A stretch of DNA of 64,000 bases from JAFEDN01 sp963697455 (GCA_963697455.1 CAVOOI010000017.1:167041-231040), one strand, 5' to 3'. Shown: positions 42,665-52,764, counted from the stretch's first letter. The notes: generated from the letters alone by a model not told the origin. Translations and numbers: made by a program.

Positions 42665-43864
42665 ATGGAAAGATTATATAGCTCCGTCGTAAAAGACTAT
42701 TTTAGCCAATATCCGCAGATGATTTTCTTAAATGGGCCTCGCCAGGTAGGGAAAACTACTATTAGTAAATCATTAGCTGGCGAAGCAGATCATTTTACTT
42801 ATCTTAATTGGGACATTCAGGAAGACCGTGAGCAAATTTTGCGTGGTCAGCGTCATTTAGCGGAAAATACCGGCGTGAATCGGCTAAATAATCATACCGT
42901 GATCATATTCGATGAATTACACAAATATTCAAAATGGAAAAATTATTTAAAAGGCTTTTTTGATGCTTACCAAGAACACTGTCATATTTTAGTCACCGGC
43001 AGTCAAAAATTGATGATGGAGCAAAAAAAAGGCGATAGCTTAATGGGCCGGTATTTTCCTTTTCGAATTCATCCTTTTAGCGTCGCAGAGTGTGTTCGCC
43101 AGACGTTGCCTAATGACATGATCAGCATGCCTGGCAGAATTGACCAATCCTCGTGGGAGGCGCTATGGCGCTATGGTGGTTATCCAGATCCTTTCATCAG
43201 ACAGGATCAGCGTTTCTTAAAGCGTTGGCAAAATTTACGGAGTGAGCAAATGTTTCGCGACGATATTCGCCAGCTTACTCAAATTCATGAATTGGCCCAA
43301 CTGGAGATTTTAGCTGAATTAATCAAACGCCAAGTCGGGCAGTTAACTAACTACACAAATTTAGCAAATAAAATTAATGTTACTGCCAAAACAGTACAGC
43401 AATGGATTACCACATTGGAGCGATTCTATTTTTGCTTTCGTCTTTCACCCTGGCATAAAAATGTTTCTCGCAGTCTTTTGAAAGAACCCAAATTATATTT
43501 ATGGGATTGGTCAGAAATTACCGATATCGGCGCTAAAATGGAAAACTTTGTCGCCAGCCATTTGTTGAAAGCCGTGCATTTCTGGACGGATTTTGGTTTT
43601 GGAAAATTCAACTTATATTTTATCCGCACTAAAGATAAGCACGAAGTAGATTTTGTGGTTACCAAAGACGATCAACCTTGGTTTTTAGTGGAAGCCAAAT
43701 ACAGTAACAATCAAAGCATAAACGATAATTTATACCGCTTCCAAAAAGACCTTAAAGCAGCACATGCTTTTCAAGTAGTCTATGATCTAGAATACGTCGA
43801 TGCGGATTGTTTTTCACATCAGAACCCGGTGATCGTCCCAGCGATTACTTTTCTTCTCAATTAA
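42665..43864 (+). CDS. AAA ATPase with DUF4143/PD-(D/E)XK-like C-terminus (COG1373 type)
   Basis: 399 residues from ATG 42665. Walker A FLNGPRQVGKTTISKSL, Walker B VIIFDELHKY, sensor ILVTGSQ, and the DUF4143 helical region with LWRYGGYPDPFI and IKRQVGQLTNYTNLANKINV. The C-terminal domain has KHEVDFVVTKDDQPWFLVEAKYS, a PD-(D/E)XK-like pattern. Members occur in several diverged copies per genome and have no settled function. Paralogs here: 59195-60304 (frameshifted) and the remnant at 9032-9887. Stand-alone, probably leaderless. Confidence 0.88.
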   Translation: MERLYSSVVKDYFSQYPQMIFLNGPRQVGKTTISKSLAGEADHFTYLNWDIQEDREQILRGQRHLAENTGVNRLNNHTVIIFDELHKYSKWKNYLKGFFDAYQEHCHILVTGSQKLMMEQKKGDSLMGRYFPFRIHPFSVAECVRQTLPNDMISMPGRIDQSSWEALWRYGGYPDPFIRQDQRFLKRWQNLRSEQMFRDDIRQLTQIHELAQLEILAELIKRQVGQLTNYTNLANKINVTAKTVQQWITTLERFYFCFRLSPWHKNVSRSLLKEPKLYLWDWSEITDIGAKMENFVASHLLKAVHFWTDFGFGKFNLYFIRTKDKHEVDFVVTKDDQPWFLVEAKYSNNQSINDNLYRFQKDLKAAHAFQVVYDLEYVDADCFSHQNPVIVPAITFLLN

Positions 43865-43919
43865 TATAGCCATAATCACAACGGGAACCAGCCATTTTTA
43901 AGCGGTTTCCGTGCTAGTC

Positions 43920-44336
43920 TTATTCAAAGGGATTAATTAATTCCAGATCGCAATTTTCGAAATCTTTGATATTGCGGGTCGCCAGAGCGGTATGATGAGC
44001 CCGAGCTATTGCCGCTATTTGTCCATCTATAATACTCATCGGGCGGCCTAATTTTTTGCGTTTGCCCATGATGATCCCATAAAGATGCGCCCCAACTTCA
44101 TCAAAAGCTAACACTCGCCCTTTAAACCCATCGGTAATAGCTTTAGCGAATGCTTCTTCTAATAAGCTGCGGCGCTTACTGTTGGGAAGCACAGATAAAC
44201 CATAAGAAATTTCAGCAATCGTTGGCGCAGTCACATATAATTCAAAAATATCCTGCTGATCCAACCATTCAATGACTTTTTTAGAAGGAATAGGCCTCAT
44301 CATTTCAGAAATGATATTGGTATCAATTAAAATCAT
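43920..44336 (-). CDS. VapC/FitB-type PIN-domain toxin
   Basis: 138 residues. PIN ribonuclease with the acidic residues in place: LIDTNIISE (first Asp), PTIAEISYGLS (Glu), SIIDGQIAAIARAH (Asp) and ATRNIKDFENCD (Asp). VapC toxins cleave tRNA or rRNA. It overlaps the antitoxin stop by four bases (ATGA), antitoxin first. Confidence 0.92.
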   Translation of the reverse strand: MILIDTNIISEMMRPIPSKKVIEWLDQQDIFELYVTAPTIAEISYGLSVLPNSKRRSLLEEAFAKAITDGFKGRVLAFDEVGAHLYGIIMGKRKKLGRPMSIIDGQIAAIARAHHTALATRNIKDFENCDLELINPFE

Positions 44337-44566
44337 TCATTAAAATCCATCGGCTCATGCGGTTTACGGGTAAGCTGTAAATTAACTCCGTGTTTTTCTC
44401 CAAAATATTTATTAAATACCTTGCTTAACCGTTCGGGAGTGGAAACCGCTCTGGTTAAAATTCTCCGTGCTTCTTCCTCCATCGACACACCATCTTTGGC
44501 GGCTCGGATTCGCAAACGCCGATAAATATTATCATCTAATTTTCGTACAGTTAAAGTAGTCATCAT
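44333..44566 (-). CDS. VapB/FitA-type antitoxin
   Basis: 77 residues from ATG 44566 (76 from the adjacent ATG 44563). Ribbon-helix-helix N-terminus: TTLTVRKLDDNIYRRLRIRA then GVSMEEEARRIL, the FitA pattern. The C-terminal tail wraps the toxin. A consensus promoter directly abuts the start, predicting a leaderless mRNA and autorepression. Confidence 0.85.
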   Translation of the reverse strand: MMTTLTVRKLDDNIYRRLRIRAAKDGVSMEEEARRILTRAVSTPERLSKVFNKYFGEKHGVNLQLTRKPHEPMDFNE

Positions 44567-44570
44567 TAAA

Positions 44571-44599
44571 ATGATAGCATCATATAGCATTGCTGTCAA
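44571..44599 (-). promoter_or_regulatory. Promoter of the VapBC operon, predicted leaderless
   Basis: Minus strand: TTGACA (44599-44594), 17-base spacer, TATCAT (44576-44571), then TTTA and ATGATG. The second ATG is 8 bases from the -10, at the expected transcription start. ATGCTAT/GATGCTAT words in the spacer could be RHH operator repeats. Confidence 0.6.
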
Positions 44600-44630
44600 A
44601 TGTATACTAACGCTAGCATCCAGTTGTTGT

Positions 44631-44660
44631 ATTGCTGAGAAGTTCTTAGCATTATATAAT
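44631..44660 (+). promoter_or_regulatory. Promoter of trkA-trkH
   Basis: TTGCTG at 44631-44636, 18-base spacer, TATAAT at 44655-44660. AAGGATG ribosome site precedes the trkA ATG. It lies back to back with the VapBC promoter. Confidence 0.5.
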
Positions 44661-44686
44661 GTACATAACATTAAGGATGATGACTC

Positions 44687-46060
44687 ATGCAGATTATTAT
44701 TTTAGGGGCGGGACAAACCGGTAGTTCTTTAGCCGCCAGTTTAGTTGCCGAACACAGCGTGACTCTAATCGATATTAATGAAATCGCTTTAGAGGACTTG
44801 CAATCACAATATGATTTACGCACCGTAACCGGGTATGCATCTTACCCCCGGGTTTTGGCTGAAGCCGGCGCTGATAGCGCTGACATGATTATTGCGGTGA
44901 CTCCGAATGATGAAACCAACATCACTGCCTGCTTTGTCGCCGCTGCGGTTTTTAAAATTCCACTTAAAATCGCCAGGATTCGCGCTGCTGATTATTTTTT
45001 AAGTCCCGGCAATTTTTTTGCCGCTGACCACTCCCCGGTGGATATCTTTATCAATCCCGCGGAATTAATCACCCACAGCATCATGCACCTGATCGAATAT
45101 CCTGGAGCATTACGAGTCTTTGACTTTGCGAATGACCGCCTAAAATTGATTGCCACCAGACCATTGGCCGAAAGTAGATTAATCGGGAATATAGCTGAAA
45201 AACTTGACCTATATTTACCTGGCGCCGCTGCAAAGATTATTGCGGTTTATCGCGGTAATAAAGAGATGCCGCTGGCAACAACCTCCATTGCACTGGACGA
45301 TGATATTTTGTTTATCGCTGAAAATAAACAGGTAACCCGGGTTTTAGGGATTTTAAGGCCGAGCGAAACTAACCCACCAAAACGTAAACGCATCATGATC
45401 GCCGGCGGGGGTTACATAGGCAGCCAACTGGCGCATACGCTGGAAGATCATCATCAAGTTAAATTGATCGAGCAAAACCGCGAACGTTGTGAGCAATTAG
45501 CGCGGCAACTTAAAAATACCTTAGTTTTGCAAGGTAACGGTTGCGATTCTCTGTTATTAAAGAATGAAGATATCGAAAACATTGATTGCTTTTGCGCGCT
45601 CACCAATAGTGACGCTGATAATATTGTCAGCGCGCTTTATAGTAAGCAGCTTAACGCTAAGCAAGTGATAGCGCTAGTCAATCGCGATGCTTATCTCAGT
45701 TTGATTATCAGCGGTTACATTCATATTGATGTAGCAGTATCGCCGCAACAAATAACTACAGGCGCGATACTAAAACATTTACGCCATGCTCATATCATCC
45801 AAGCTTATTCACTACGCCGAGGCGCCGCCGAAGCGCTAGAAATCGTGGTCCATTCTACTGCTAAAGCTGCCGGGCGCTCACTGGCGCAATTAGCATTGCC
45901 TAAAGGCGCCCAAATTAGTGCGGTGGTGCGCGATCATATACTGCTGCTCCCTGACAGCACGACTACACTTCAACCTGAAGATCGGGTAATCGTGTTTATC
46001 AGTGATAAAACCCAAATACAATTCATCGAGAATTTATTTGTGATTAAGGATCCAGCTTAA
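44687..46060 (+). CDS. trkA: Trk K+ uptake regulatory protein TrkA
   Basis: 457 residues: two RCK (NAD-binding plus TrkA-C) halves. First Rossmann motif IIILGAGQTGSSLAASLVAE, second IMIAGGGYIGSQLAHTLED at about 235. TrkA gates the TrkH channel on the cytoplasmic side in response to nucleotides. Stop overlaps the trkH ATG (TAATG). Confidence 0.96.
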   Translation: MQIIILGAGQTGSSLAASLVAEHSVTLIDINEIALEDLQSQYDLRTVTGYASYPRVLAEAGADSADMIIAVTPNDETNITACFVAAAVFKIPLKIARIRAADYFLSPGNFFAADHSPVDIFINPAELITHSIMHLIEYPGALRVFDFANDRLKLIATRPLAESRLIGNIAEKLDLYLPGAAAKIIAVYRGNKEMPLATTSIALDDDILFIAENKQVTRVLGILRPSETNPPKRKRIMIAGGGYIGSQLAHTLEDHHQVKLIEQNRERCEQLARQLKNTLVLQGNGCDSLLLKNEDIENIDCFCALTNSDADNIVSALYSKQLNAKQVIALVNRDAYLSLIISGYIHIDVAVSPQQITTGAILKHLRHAHIIQAYSLRRGAAEALEIVVHSTAKAAGRSLAQLALPKGAQISAVVRDHILLLPDSTTTLQPEDRVIVFISDKTQIQFIENLFVIKDPA

Positions 46061-47514
46061 TGCGTTACCTGGCAATCTCGCGCATGATTGGCTTACTGTT
46101 ACTGATCTTCAGCCTCAGCTTAATTCCACCGATGGGTATTTATTTATGGTATAGGGAAGGGTCTATCTATCCTTTTCTCATCACGTTTATTTTCACGCTC
46201 GCTTTAGGCGGCGGTTTATGGCTGCCTACGCGTCACACTCCCGCAGTATTAAAAGCACGTGATGGATTCTTAGTGGTGTTTTTAGTGTGGGTAGTTGCCT
46301 GCACAGTGGGAGCCGTGCCTTTTTATTTTTATTTCTTTCCGCATTTAAGTTTTACGGATGCGGTGTTTGAATCAGTTTCCGGTTTATCCACCAGCGGCGC
46401 AACCGTTTTCACGCATTTGGACAGTATGCCGCATTCAATTTTATACTATCGTCAGCAGCTCACTTTGCTAGGTGGAGTCGGGGTGATCGTCATCGCGTTA
46501 TCTATTTTGCCGGTATTAGGGATTGGCGGGATGCAGTTGTATATCGCCGAAACCGGAGGCCCTATCAAAACCACCCGGTTACGCCCTCGCCTGCAGGAAA
46601 CCGCCAAAGCACTATGGTTAATTTATTTAGGATTGGTTGCGGTTTGTGCGCTAGCCTATTGGGCGGTGGGCATGACTCCTTTTGATGCGATCAGTCAAAG
46701 TTTTAGTGCGGTCGCCACCGCCGGATTTTCCACGCACGACCAAAATGTGGCTTATTATCACAGCTACACAATTGAAATCATCACCATCCTATTTATGATT
46801 TTGGGAAGCACTAATTTCGGTTTACATTATCAATTTTTCAAACAAAAACATTTTAATGTTTACTGGCGAGACCCTGAGTTTATTATGTACCTAAAAATTT
46901 TAGGGTGGTTAATCTTGATTGCCATCTTATCTTTGATTGGATATGGTGAATATCACCGGCACTTAGTCAAAATAATCGCTGCTTCAGCCTTCACGGTGAC
47001 GACGGTAGTCTCCACCACGGGGTATGAGGCGATTGATTTAAACTCCTGGCCTACTTTTTTACCTTACCTATTAATGTTGGCTTGCTTAATTGGCGGCTGC
47101 GGCGGTTCCACCAGCGGTGGCATTAAAGTAATCCGTTTCTTATTGTTAAAGCGCCAGGCGACGCGTGAGCTAAAAAAACTAATCCATCCGAACGGCGTCT
47201 TCCCCATTTATTTAGGCGAAGAACAGTTGCCAGAAAAAATCATTCAAGGGATTTGCGGATTTGTAGTGATTTTTATGGTTTTATTAATTTTGATTATTTT
47301 AGCTTTATTAGCCGCGGGCATGGATATCCGCGCCGCCTTCGGTTCTGCTGCCGGCGCGTTGGCCAATACTGGATTGGGTTTGGGTCAAACCGCAATTACT
47401 TTTAAAGATATCAACAACACCTGCAAATGGATTCTCATTTTTGCGATGTTAGCAGGCCGTTTAGAAATTTTAACGATACTGGTTTTGTTCACCCGGGATT
47501 ATTGGCGCAGATAA
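46060..47514 (+). CDS. trkH: Trk system potassium uptake protein TrkH
   Basis: 484 residues, about ten membrane helices plus four pore loops. Filter-like loops are SGLSTSGATVF, VATAGFSTHD, VVSTTGYEAID and LANTGLGLG. Inner-membrane K+ (Na+) uptake channel partner of TrkA. It ends 6 bases from the convergent engB. Confidence 0.96.
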   Translation: MRYLAISRMIGLLLLIFSLSLIPPMGIYLWYREGSIYPFLITFIFTLALGGGLWLPTRHTPAVLKARDGFLVVFLVWVVACTVGAVPFYFYFFPHLSFTDAVFESVSGLSTSGATVFTHLDSMPHSILYYRQQLTLLGGVGVIVIALSILPVLGIGGMQLYIAETGGPIKTTRLRPRLQETAKALWLIYLGLVAVCALAYWAVGMTPFDAISQSFSAVATAGFSTHDQNVAYYHSYTIEIITILFMILGSTNFGLHYQFFKQKHFNVYWRDPEFIMYLKILGWLILIAILSLIGYGEYHRHLVKIIAASAFTVTTVVSTTGYEAIDLNSWPTFLPYLLMLACLIGGCGGSTSGGIKVIRFLLLKRQATRELKKLIHPNGVFPIYLGEEQLPEKIIQGICGFVVIFMVLLILIILALLAAGMDIRAAFGSAAGALANTGLGLGQTAITFKDINNTCKWILIFAMLAGRLEILTILVLFTRDYWRR

Positions 47515-47520
47515 AATACT

Positions 47521-48132
47521 TTAAGAAAACCACTGATCCAGGCGGGTTTGGGCATCTTCAATGCCGTGCATTTCCATGGCTGAAAAACTTTGCACGGACA
47601 AGGTAGAACCAAACGCCTCCAGCGCAATGCTGACTTCTTTAAGGACTTTGCGCACTTCAGATGGATTTAATTTATCGGCTTTGGTTAATAAAATATGTAC
47701 CGGCACTTCGCACTTCACGGTCCAGGCAATGAGCTGCTGATCGCCTTCTTTTAGAGGATGACGGATATCCATTACTAACATGAGTCCACGTAAGCAACGC
47801 CGTGCATCTAAATATTCATCAATGGTTTTTTGCCAGCGCTCTTTAATGGTGCGCGGGACTTTTGCATAACCATAACCAGGTAAATCCATCAGACGTCGCG
47901 CATTGTCTAAAGTGAACACATTGATCATTTGGGTTTGACCAGGCGTACTACTGGTGCGGGCAAGCCCGCGTATTCCGGTAATGGCGTTAATAGCGCTGGA
48001 TTTGCCTGCGTTAGAACGGCCGATAAAGGCGACTTCAGCACCTCTATCGGCTGGCAGTTGCGATAATTCCACGGCACTTTTTAAAAATTGTGCACCATGA
48101 TAATCAAATTGGGGGTGACGTAGTAATTTCAT
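47521..48132 (-). CDS. engB: Ribosome biogenesis GTP-binding protein EngB/YsxC
   Basis: 203 residues. TrmE-Era-EngA-like GTPase for large-subunit assembly: G1 FIGRSNAGKSSAINAI, G3 DLPGYGYAKVP, G4 LLTKADKL, G5 SVQSFSA. Length normal. Its ATG overlaps the fba stop by four bases. Confidence 0.95.
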   Translation of the reverse strand: MKLLRHPQFDYHGAQFLKSAVELSQLPADRGAEVAFIGRSNAGKSSAINAITGIRGLARTSSTPGQTQMINVFTLDNARRLMDLPGYGYAKVPRTIKERWQKTIDEYLDARRCLRGLMLVMDIRHPLKEGDQQLIAWTVKCEVPVHILLTKADKLNPSEVRKVLKEVSIALEAFGSTLSVQSFSAMEMHGIEDAQTRLDQWFS

Positions 48133-49172
48133 TTTTGATAACGTTTGGTCATTTCTTCAAATGAGAAAATTTTCGTAATGCGACTAGCTTGCCCTGCAGT
48201 CCCAAATGCTTGATAACGCGCTTCACAGATTTTCTGCATCGCGACGATGGTTTTGCCTAAATATTTGCGGGGATCAAATTCAGCCGGATATTCATTAAAA
48301 TATTGTCGCACCGCGCCAGTGGCCGCCAAGCGCAAATCGGTATCGATATTAATTTTGCGCACGCCTGACTGAATGCCTTTTTGAATTTCTGTAACCGGCA
48401 CGCCATAAGTTTCTTTTATGTTTCCGCCGTTTTCATTGATTATTTTTAACCAATCCTGGGGAACAGAAGAAGAGCCGTGCATCACTAAGTGCGTATTCGG
48501 TAAGCGCTGATGGATCTGTTTAATTCGTTCGACGACTAACACGTCGCCGGTGGGCGGACGGGAAAATTTATACGCTCCGTGACTAGTGCCGATAGCAATT
48601 GCCAAGGCATCGACGCCGGTTGCTTTAACAAAATCCGCGGCTTGGTCTGGATCAGTTAACATTTCTTTTTCATCTAACTCACGCTCAGCACCCGATTCAT
48701 CTTCTTTTGCAGCGCGTTTGGTTTCTAATGAACCCAGCACACCGAGCTCACCTTCTACGGAGACTCCACAAGCATGCGCCATTTCCACTACTTTTTTAGT
48801 CACTTGGACGTTATATTCGTAATCACTGGGCGTTTTCATATCATCATGCAAAGAGCCATCCATCATCACCGAAGTAAAACCCAACTGGATAGAACGCTGA
48901 CAAATCGCCGGAGAACCACCATGATCTTGGTGCATACAAATTGGAATCTGCGGCCATTCTTGCACGGCAGCTTGGATCAGATGAGAAATAAATGGCGCGC
49001 CGGCATATTGACGGGCGCCCGCTGAAGCTTGCACGATCACTGGGCTATTCACTGCCGCAGCAGCCTGCATGACGGCGCGAATTTGCTCTAAATTATTGAC
49101 GTTAAACGACGGCACACCGTAATTATTTTCGGCAGCGTGGTCTAGTAATTGACGTAATGTAATTAAAGGCAT
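48129..49172 (-). CDS. fba: Class II fructose-bisphosphate aldolase (CbbA/Calvin-type subfamily)
   Basis: 347 residues. Cleaves fructose 1,6-bisphosphate to glyceraldehyde 3-phosphate and dihydroxyacetone phosphate. Zinc and catalytic segments: PICMHQDHGGSPAICQRSI, SVEGELGVLGSLE, IGTSHGAYKF and VMHGSSSVP. Part of the glycolysis run pgk-pyk-(small protein)-fba on this strand. Confidence 0.95.
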   Translation of the reverse strand: MPLITLRQLLDHAAENNYGVPSFNVNNLEQIRAVMQAAAAVNSPVIVQASAGARQYAGAPFISHLIQAAVQEWPQIPICMHQDHGGSPAICQRSIQLGFTSVMMDGSLHDDMKTPSDYEYNVQVTKKVVEMAHACGVSVEGELGVLGSLETKRAAKEDESGAERELDEKEMLTDPDQAADFVKATGVDALAIAIGTSHGAYKFSRPPTGDVLVVERIKQIHQRLPNTHLVMHGSSSVPQDWLKIINENGGNIKETYGVPVTEIQKGIQSGVRKINIDTDLRLAATGAVRQYFNEYPAEFDPRKYLGKTIVAMQKICEARYQAFGTAGQASRITKIFSFEEMTKRYQK

Positions 49173-49193
49173 AAATTCTTTTCCTCCGATTGC

Positions 49194-49391
49194 TTAACTT
49201 GAGCGCAATAACATAACGCAGAAAAAAATCACCGCTATGATAATTAACGCCAAGATACCTATAGTGTAGACGCTTTTCCCCAAATTCTCTTTACTAAAAG
49301 CTTGCGGATTACCGCGAATCATGCGCATCAGCATCCAAAGCATTAAGGCGGCGGCGATTAATAATAAAATAATCGTCCAGCCACTACTCAT
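49194..49391 (-). CDS. Small two-helix membrane protein, unknown
   Basis: 65 residues with helices at about 5-22 and 41-61 (WTIILLLIAAALMLWMLM; IGILALIIIAVIFFCVMLL). A charged loop lies between them. Its ATG overlaps the pyk stop by four bases, so it is translated with pyk; fba follows 21 bases later. No recognised function. Confidence 0.65.
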   Translation of the reverse strand: MSSGWTIILLLIAAALMLWMLMRMIRGNPQAFSKENLGKSVYTIGILALIIIAVIFFCVMLLRSS

Positions 49392-50854
49392 ATAACTTTA
49401 TCAACCTCCAGAATCTTTAGCGCATTAGAACCGCCGGTAACGCCTGCATAGTCCCCCGTGGTTAAAATAATTAAATCAGTTGCCTTGACTAAACCTAAAT
49501 TAAAAACAGTGTGGACGGCCTCGCGGTTAATGACTGAATCAGGATAATGCGTGACGTCAAAAGCAATTGGAAAAACGCCACGGTATAATGCCATGCGGCC
49601 CAAAGTTTTGGTGGAACGGCTTAAGCCATAAATTGGAATGGCGGTGCGGATGCGAGACATCCACAATGGCGTGCGCCCGGATTCGGTTAAGGTAATAATC
49701 GCAGCGATGTCTAAATGGTTAGCTGTATACATAGTCGCCATGGCAATCGCCTCGTCGATGCGCTCGAAGCGGGTCTCAAGCCGATGCCGGGAGAGATGCA
49801 TTCTGGGTTGTTGCTCCACCGCGCGGCAAACTCGCGCCATGGCTTCGACTACCGCGACTGGATATTGGCCGCTGGCGGTTTCTGCTGACAACATGACGGC
49901 ATCAGCATTATCTAATACTGCATTAGCTACGTCAGAAACTTCGGCCCGGGTGGGCACCGAGTTGCTGACCATGCTTTCCATCATTTGGGTGGCAATGATC
50001 ACCGGCTTATTCAAAGCACGGGCGCGGCGAATAATTTCTTTCTGGACCATGGGGACTTCCGCATCGCCGATTTCAACCGCAAGATCACCACGGGCCACCA
50101 TCACTCCTTCGCAAGCTTCGATAATCTCGCTAATCGCGCCAATGGCTTCAGTGCGCTCAATTTTGGCGATTAACCCGGTAAAATTATTGGCATCCTCAGC
50201 AGTATACTGTTGGATCAGCCGGCGGGCGTTGAGCATATCTTCTGCATTGCGGGGGAAAGAAATCGCAATGTAATCCACCCCCAAACTTAAAGCACATTGC
50301 ATGTCTGCTTTGTCTTTCTCAGTCAACGCTTCAGCAGTCAGCCCGCCTCCTAAGCGATTAATGCCTTTGTGATTAGACAGCACACCGCCCACCAAAACCG
50401 TGCAGACAATTTGCGTGCCTTTTACGGTTTCTACTTGAAAGCGCAAACGGCCATCATCGAGCAATAAAATATCTTTGGGTTTAACATCGTTAGGCAAGTT
50501 TTTATAATCGATACCCACTTGTTCAACCGTACCGGCATTTTCATCTAAAGCCGCATCCAAAGTAAAAGTGCCGCCAGTTTTGAGCACGACTAATTTCTCT
50601 TTGAAATTAGCGACGCGGATTTTAGGCCCCTGTAGATCAGCTAAAATACCGATTACTTTTTTTTGCTGTTCAGCTACTTTGCGTACATTTTCTATACGCT
50701 GCCGATGATCGGCTTTTGTGCCATGAGAAAAATTTAAGCGCACCACGTTGACACCGGCGGTAATAATGCCTGATAACACATTAATGTCGTCAGTGGCGGG
50801 CCCTAAAGTTGCAATAATTTTGGTTCGACGCGCGAAATGGTCGTGTTTGATCAT
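49388..50854 (-). CDS. pyk: Pyruvate kinase
   Basis: 488 residues. Transfers phosphate from phosphoenolpyruvate to ADP. Seen: TKIIATLGPATDDI, VRLNFSHGTKADH, LADLQGPKIR, IAKIERTEAI (catalytic Lys), VMVARGDLAVEI and ATQMMESMV. The C-terminal allosteric domain (HLDIAAIITLTESGRT) is complete. It starts 3 bases after pgk. Confidence 0.97.
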   Translation of the reverse strand: MIKHDHFARRTKIIATLGPATDDINVLSGIITAGVNVVRLNFSHGTKADHRQRIENVRKVAEQQKKVIGILADLQGPKIRVANFKEKLVVLKTGGTFTLDAALDENAGTVEQVGIDYKNLPNDVKPKDILLLDDGRLRFQVETVKGTQIVCTVLVGGVLSNHKGINRLGGGLTAEALTEKDKADMQCALSLGVDYIAISFPRNAEDMLNARRLIQQYTAEDANNFTGLIAKIERTEAIGAISEIIEACEGVMVARGDLAVEIGDAEVPMVQKEIIRRARALNKPVIIATQMMESMVSNSVPTRAEVSDVANAVLDNADAVMLSAETASGQYPVAVVEAMARVCRAVEQQPRMHLSRHRLETRFERIDEAIAMATMYTANHLDIAAIITLTESGRTPLWMSRIRTAIPIYGLSRSTKTLGRMALYRGVFPIAFDVTHYPDSVINREAVHTVFNLGLVKATDLIILTTGDYAGVTGGSNALKILEVDKVI

Positions 50855-50857
50855 AGG

Positions 50858-52042
50858 TTATTTGGCTCTTTTGATTAATATACTGACAGCAGGCAATTCA
50901 GTGCCTTCCAAGAATTCTAAAAAAGCGCCCCCGCCCGTGCTGATGTAAGAAATTTTATTGCTTAAACCAAATTGGGCTAGTGCAGATAAAGTGTCGCCGC
51001 CGCCTGCTATAGAAAAGGCGTGACTTTGGGTGATGGCATCCGCCAACGCGCGGGTGCCGTGGCTAAACTGCGGGAATTCAAATACGCCCAGCGGGCCATT
51101 CCAGACAATAGTGCCGGCGTCAGTCAGAAACTCAGAGTAACGCTTTGCAGTAACGGGGCCGATATCTAAAATGATATCTTCAGAATTTAAAGCATCCAAG
51201 GGTTTGGTCACTGCTTTAGCTTGCACATTCATTTCAGAGGCCACCACCACATCCTGGGGCAAGGGAAAATCTATTTGCAGCTCACGGGCATGATTGATTA
51301 ACTCTTTAGCCTGCCAGAGCCAGCTTGGTTCATAGAGTGATTTGCCGACTGGATAGCCTTCAGCAGCTAAAAAGGTATTCGCAATCCCACCGCCGACGAT
51401 TAAACCATCCACCTTGGTCAGCAGATTTTTCAGCAAATGAATTTTAGTGGATACTTTTGAACCGCCCACCACAGCTATCAGCGGCCGTTTGGGACGCTCA
51501 AGGGCTTGAGATAAAGCTTCTAATTCAGCCACCAACAATAAACCGGCGCAGGCGATAGGCGCATACTGGCTAATTCCGACCGTGGAGGCTTGGGCTCGAT
51601 GCGCGGTAGCAAATGCATCCATCACAAAAACATCACATTGTTTGGCGATGCGCTGGGCTAATTCGGGGTCGTTATCCTCTTCTCCTACCAAAAAACGCAC
51701 ATTTTCAGCTAAGGCGATTTGTCCGGGTTGAATATCCACGCCATCTATCCAATCCTTCACTAAAGGTACGGGCTGGCCTAACGCCTCGGACAGAGCTTTG
51801 GCAACCGGTGCTAAAGAAGCTTGCGGATCATATTGACCTTCTTTAGGACGGCCCAGGTGAGATAACACCAAAACTCGGGCCCTTGCTTGCAATGCCGCTT
51901 TCAGGGTGGGGATAGATTTTTCGATTCGAGTGCTTTCACTGATTAGCCCATTTTGCATGGGCACGTTCAAATCCTCTCGAATAAATACTCGTTTATTGGC
52001 CAGATCTAAGTCAGCCATTTTCAAAACATTTATAATACTCAT
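50858..52042 (-). CDS. pgk: Phosphoglycerate kinase
   Basis: 394 residues from ATG 52042 (MSIINVLKMADLDLANKR), a start like other gammaproteobacterial Pgk; the longer frame to 52108 has no support. Motifs: RVFIREDLNVPM, LVLSHLGRPKEGQ, IAVVGGSKVSTKI, IVWNGPLGVFEF and GGGDTLSALAQ. Head of the pgk-pyk-fba block. gapA and tkt, which precede it in Coxiella-like genomes, are separated here by about 8 kb of accessory DNA. Confidence 0.96.
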   Translation of the reverse strand: MSIINVLKMADLDLANKRVFIREDLNVPMQNGLISESTRIEKSIPTLKAALQARARVLVLSHLGRPKEGQYDPQASLAPVAKALSEALGQPVPLVKDWIDGVDIQPGQIALAENVRFLVGEEDNDPELAQRIAKQCDVFVMDAFATAHRAQASTVGISQYAPIACAGLLLVAELEALSQALERPKRPLIAVVGGSKVSTKIHLLKNLLTKVDGLIVGGGIANTFLAAEGYPVGKSLYEPSWLWQAKELINHARELQIDFPLPQDVVVASEMNVQAKAVTKPLDALNSEDIILDIGPVTAKRYSEFLTDAGTIVWNGPLGVFEFPQFSHGTRALADAITQSHAFSIAGGGDTLSALAQFGLSNKISYISTGGGAFLEFLEGTELPAVSILIKRAK

Positions 52043-52238
52043 GTTGGCGCATTCTACCTGAGTCTTCTTAAAACAACTAGTCCCCTTTTTGATCTCATGC
52101 CCGAGCAAAAATAGGGCTGCCTCAAGTATTGGTTAACCAGCTCCTAGCATTATCATTCCACGATCTAAAACAACTAGGGGTTGCGGATTAAGCACTTTAT
52201 CCATATTATGGGGTTTTTAATTTTATAGAGGTGTGCCC

Positions 52239-52523
52239 ATGTCTAAGAAAAAACCATTACCTTCACCCCAGGAAGAAGAGTTTTTAGACCACTTGTACGA
52301 TGCAAGTTTCGGGGAAGATGAAGAAGATATTATCAGCACCTTCAGTCAAGTGGCTGAAGCGTCCGTAGAACACATGAAAGTCGCGTGCAGACTGACTAAA
52401 ATCATAGTCGGGACTCACAAAAATGAAAAGTTATCCACGGATGACATTCTGGATATCTTCCGCAAATGCGCAGAAACCATTCTGGATTGCACGCCACTGA
52501 AAGCATTGTTCGACAAGTCATAG
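52239..52523 (+). CDS. Small acidic protein, unknown function
   Basis: 94 residues from ATG (GAGG 7 bases upstream). Acidic N-terminal half (PSPQEEEFLDHLYDASFGED) then helices with LTKIIVGTHKNEKLSTDDIL and two Cys near the end. No membrane helix or signal. A TTGCGG-17-TATTAT promoter is visible about 30-70 bases upstream. No family recognised. Confidence 0.5.
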   Translation: MSKKKPLPSPQEEEFLDHLYDASFGEDEEDIISTFSQVAEASVEHMKVACRLTKIIVGTHKNEKLSTDDILDIFRKCAETILDCTPLKALFDKS

Positions 52524-52764
52524 ACGGTTTGGAATAATTTCAGCGGTTCTCCCCTTCGCGACCGCCATCGCGCAAGGGGGAACTCCCTTCAGCAGGAATT
52601 TTTGGAATAATTTATACTGACAGTATTGCTTTCCGCTTTAAAGTGGGTTTCAATATAGACGTCTAGGACAGGTGCATCATCACCGGCCCTAGACTAACCA
52701 CCTAACAAAGGACTTTGTTACAATGGCTAAGAGTAGTCTATATGATTTGTCAGCTTTTTTAAAC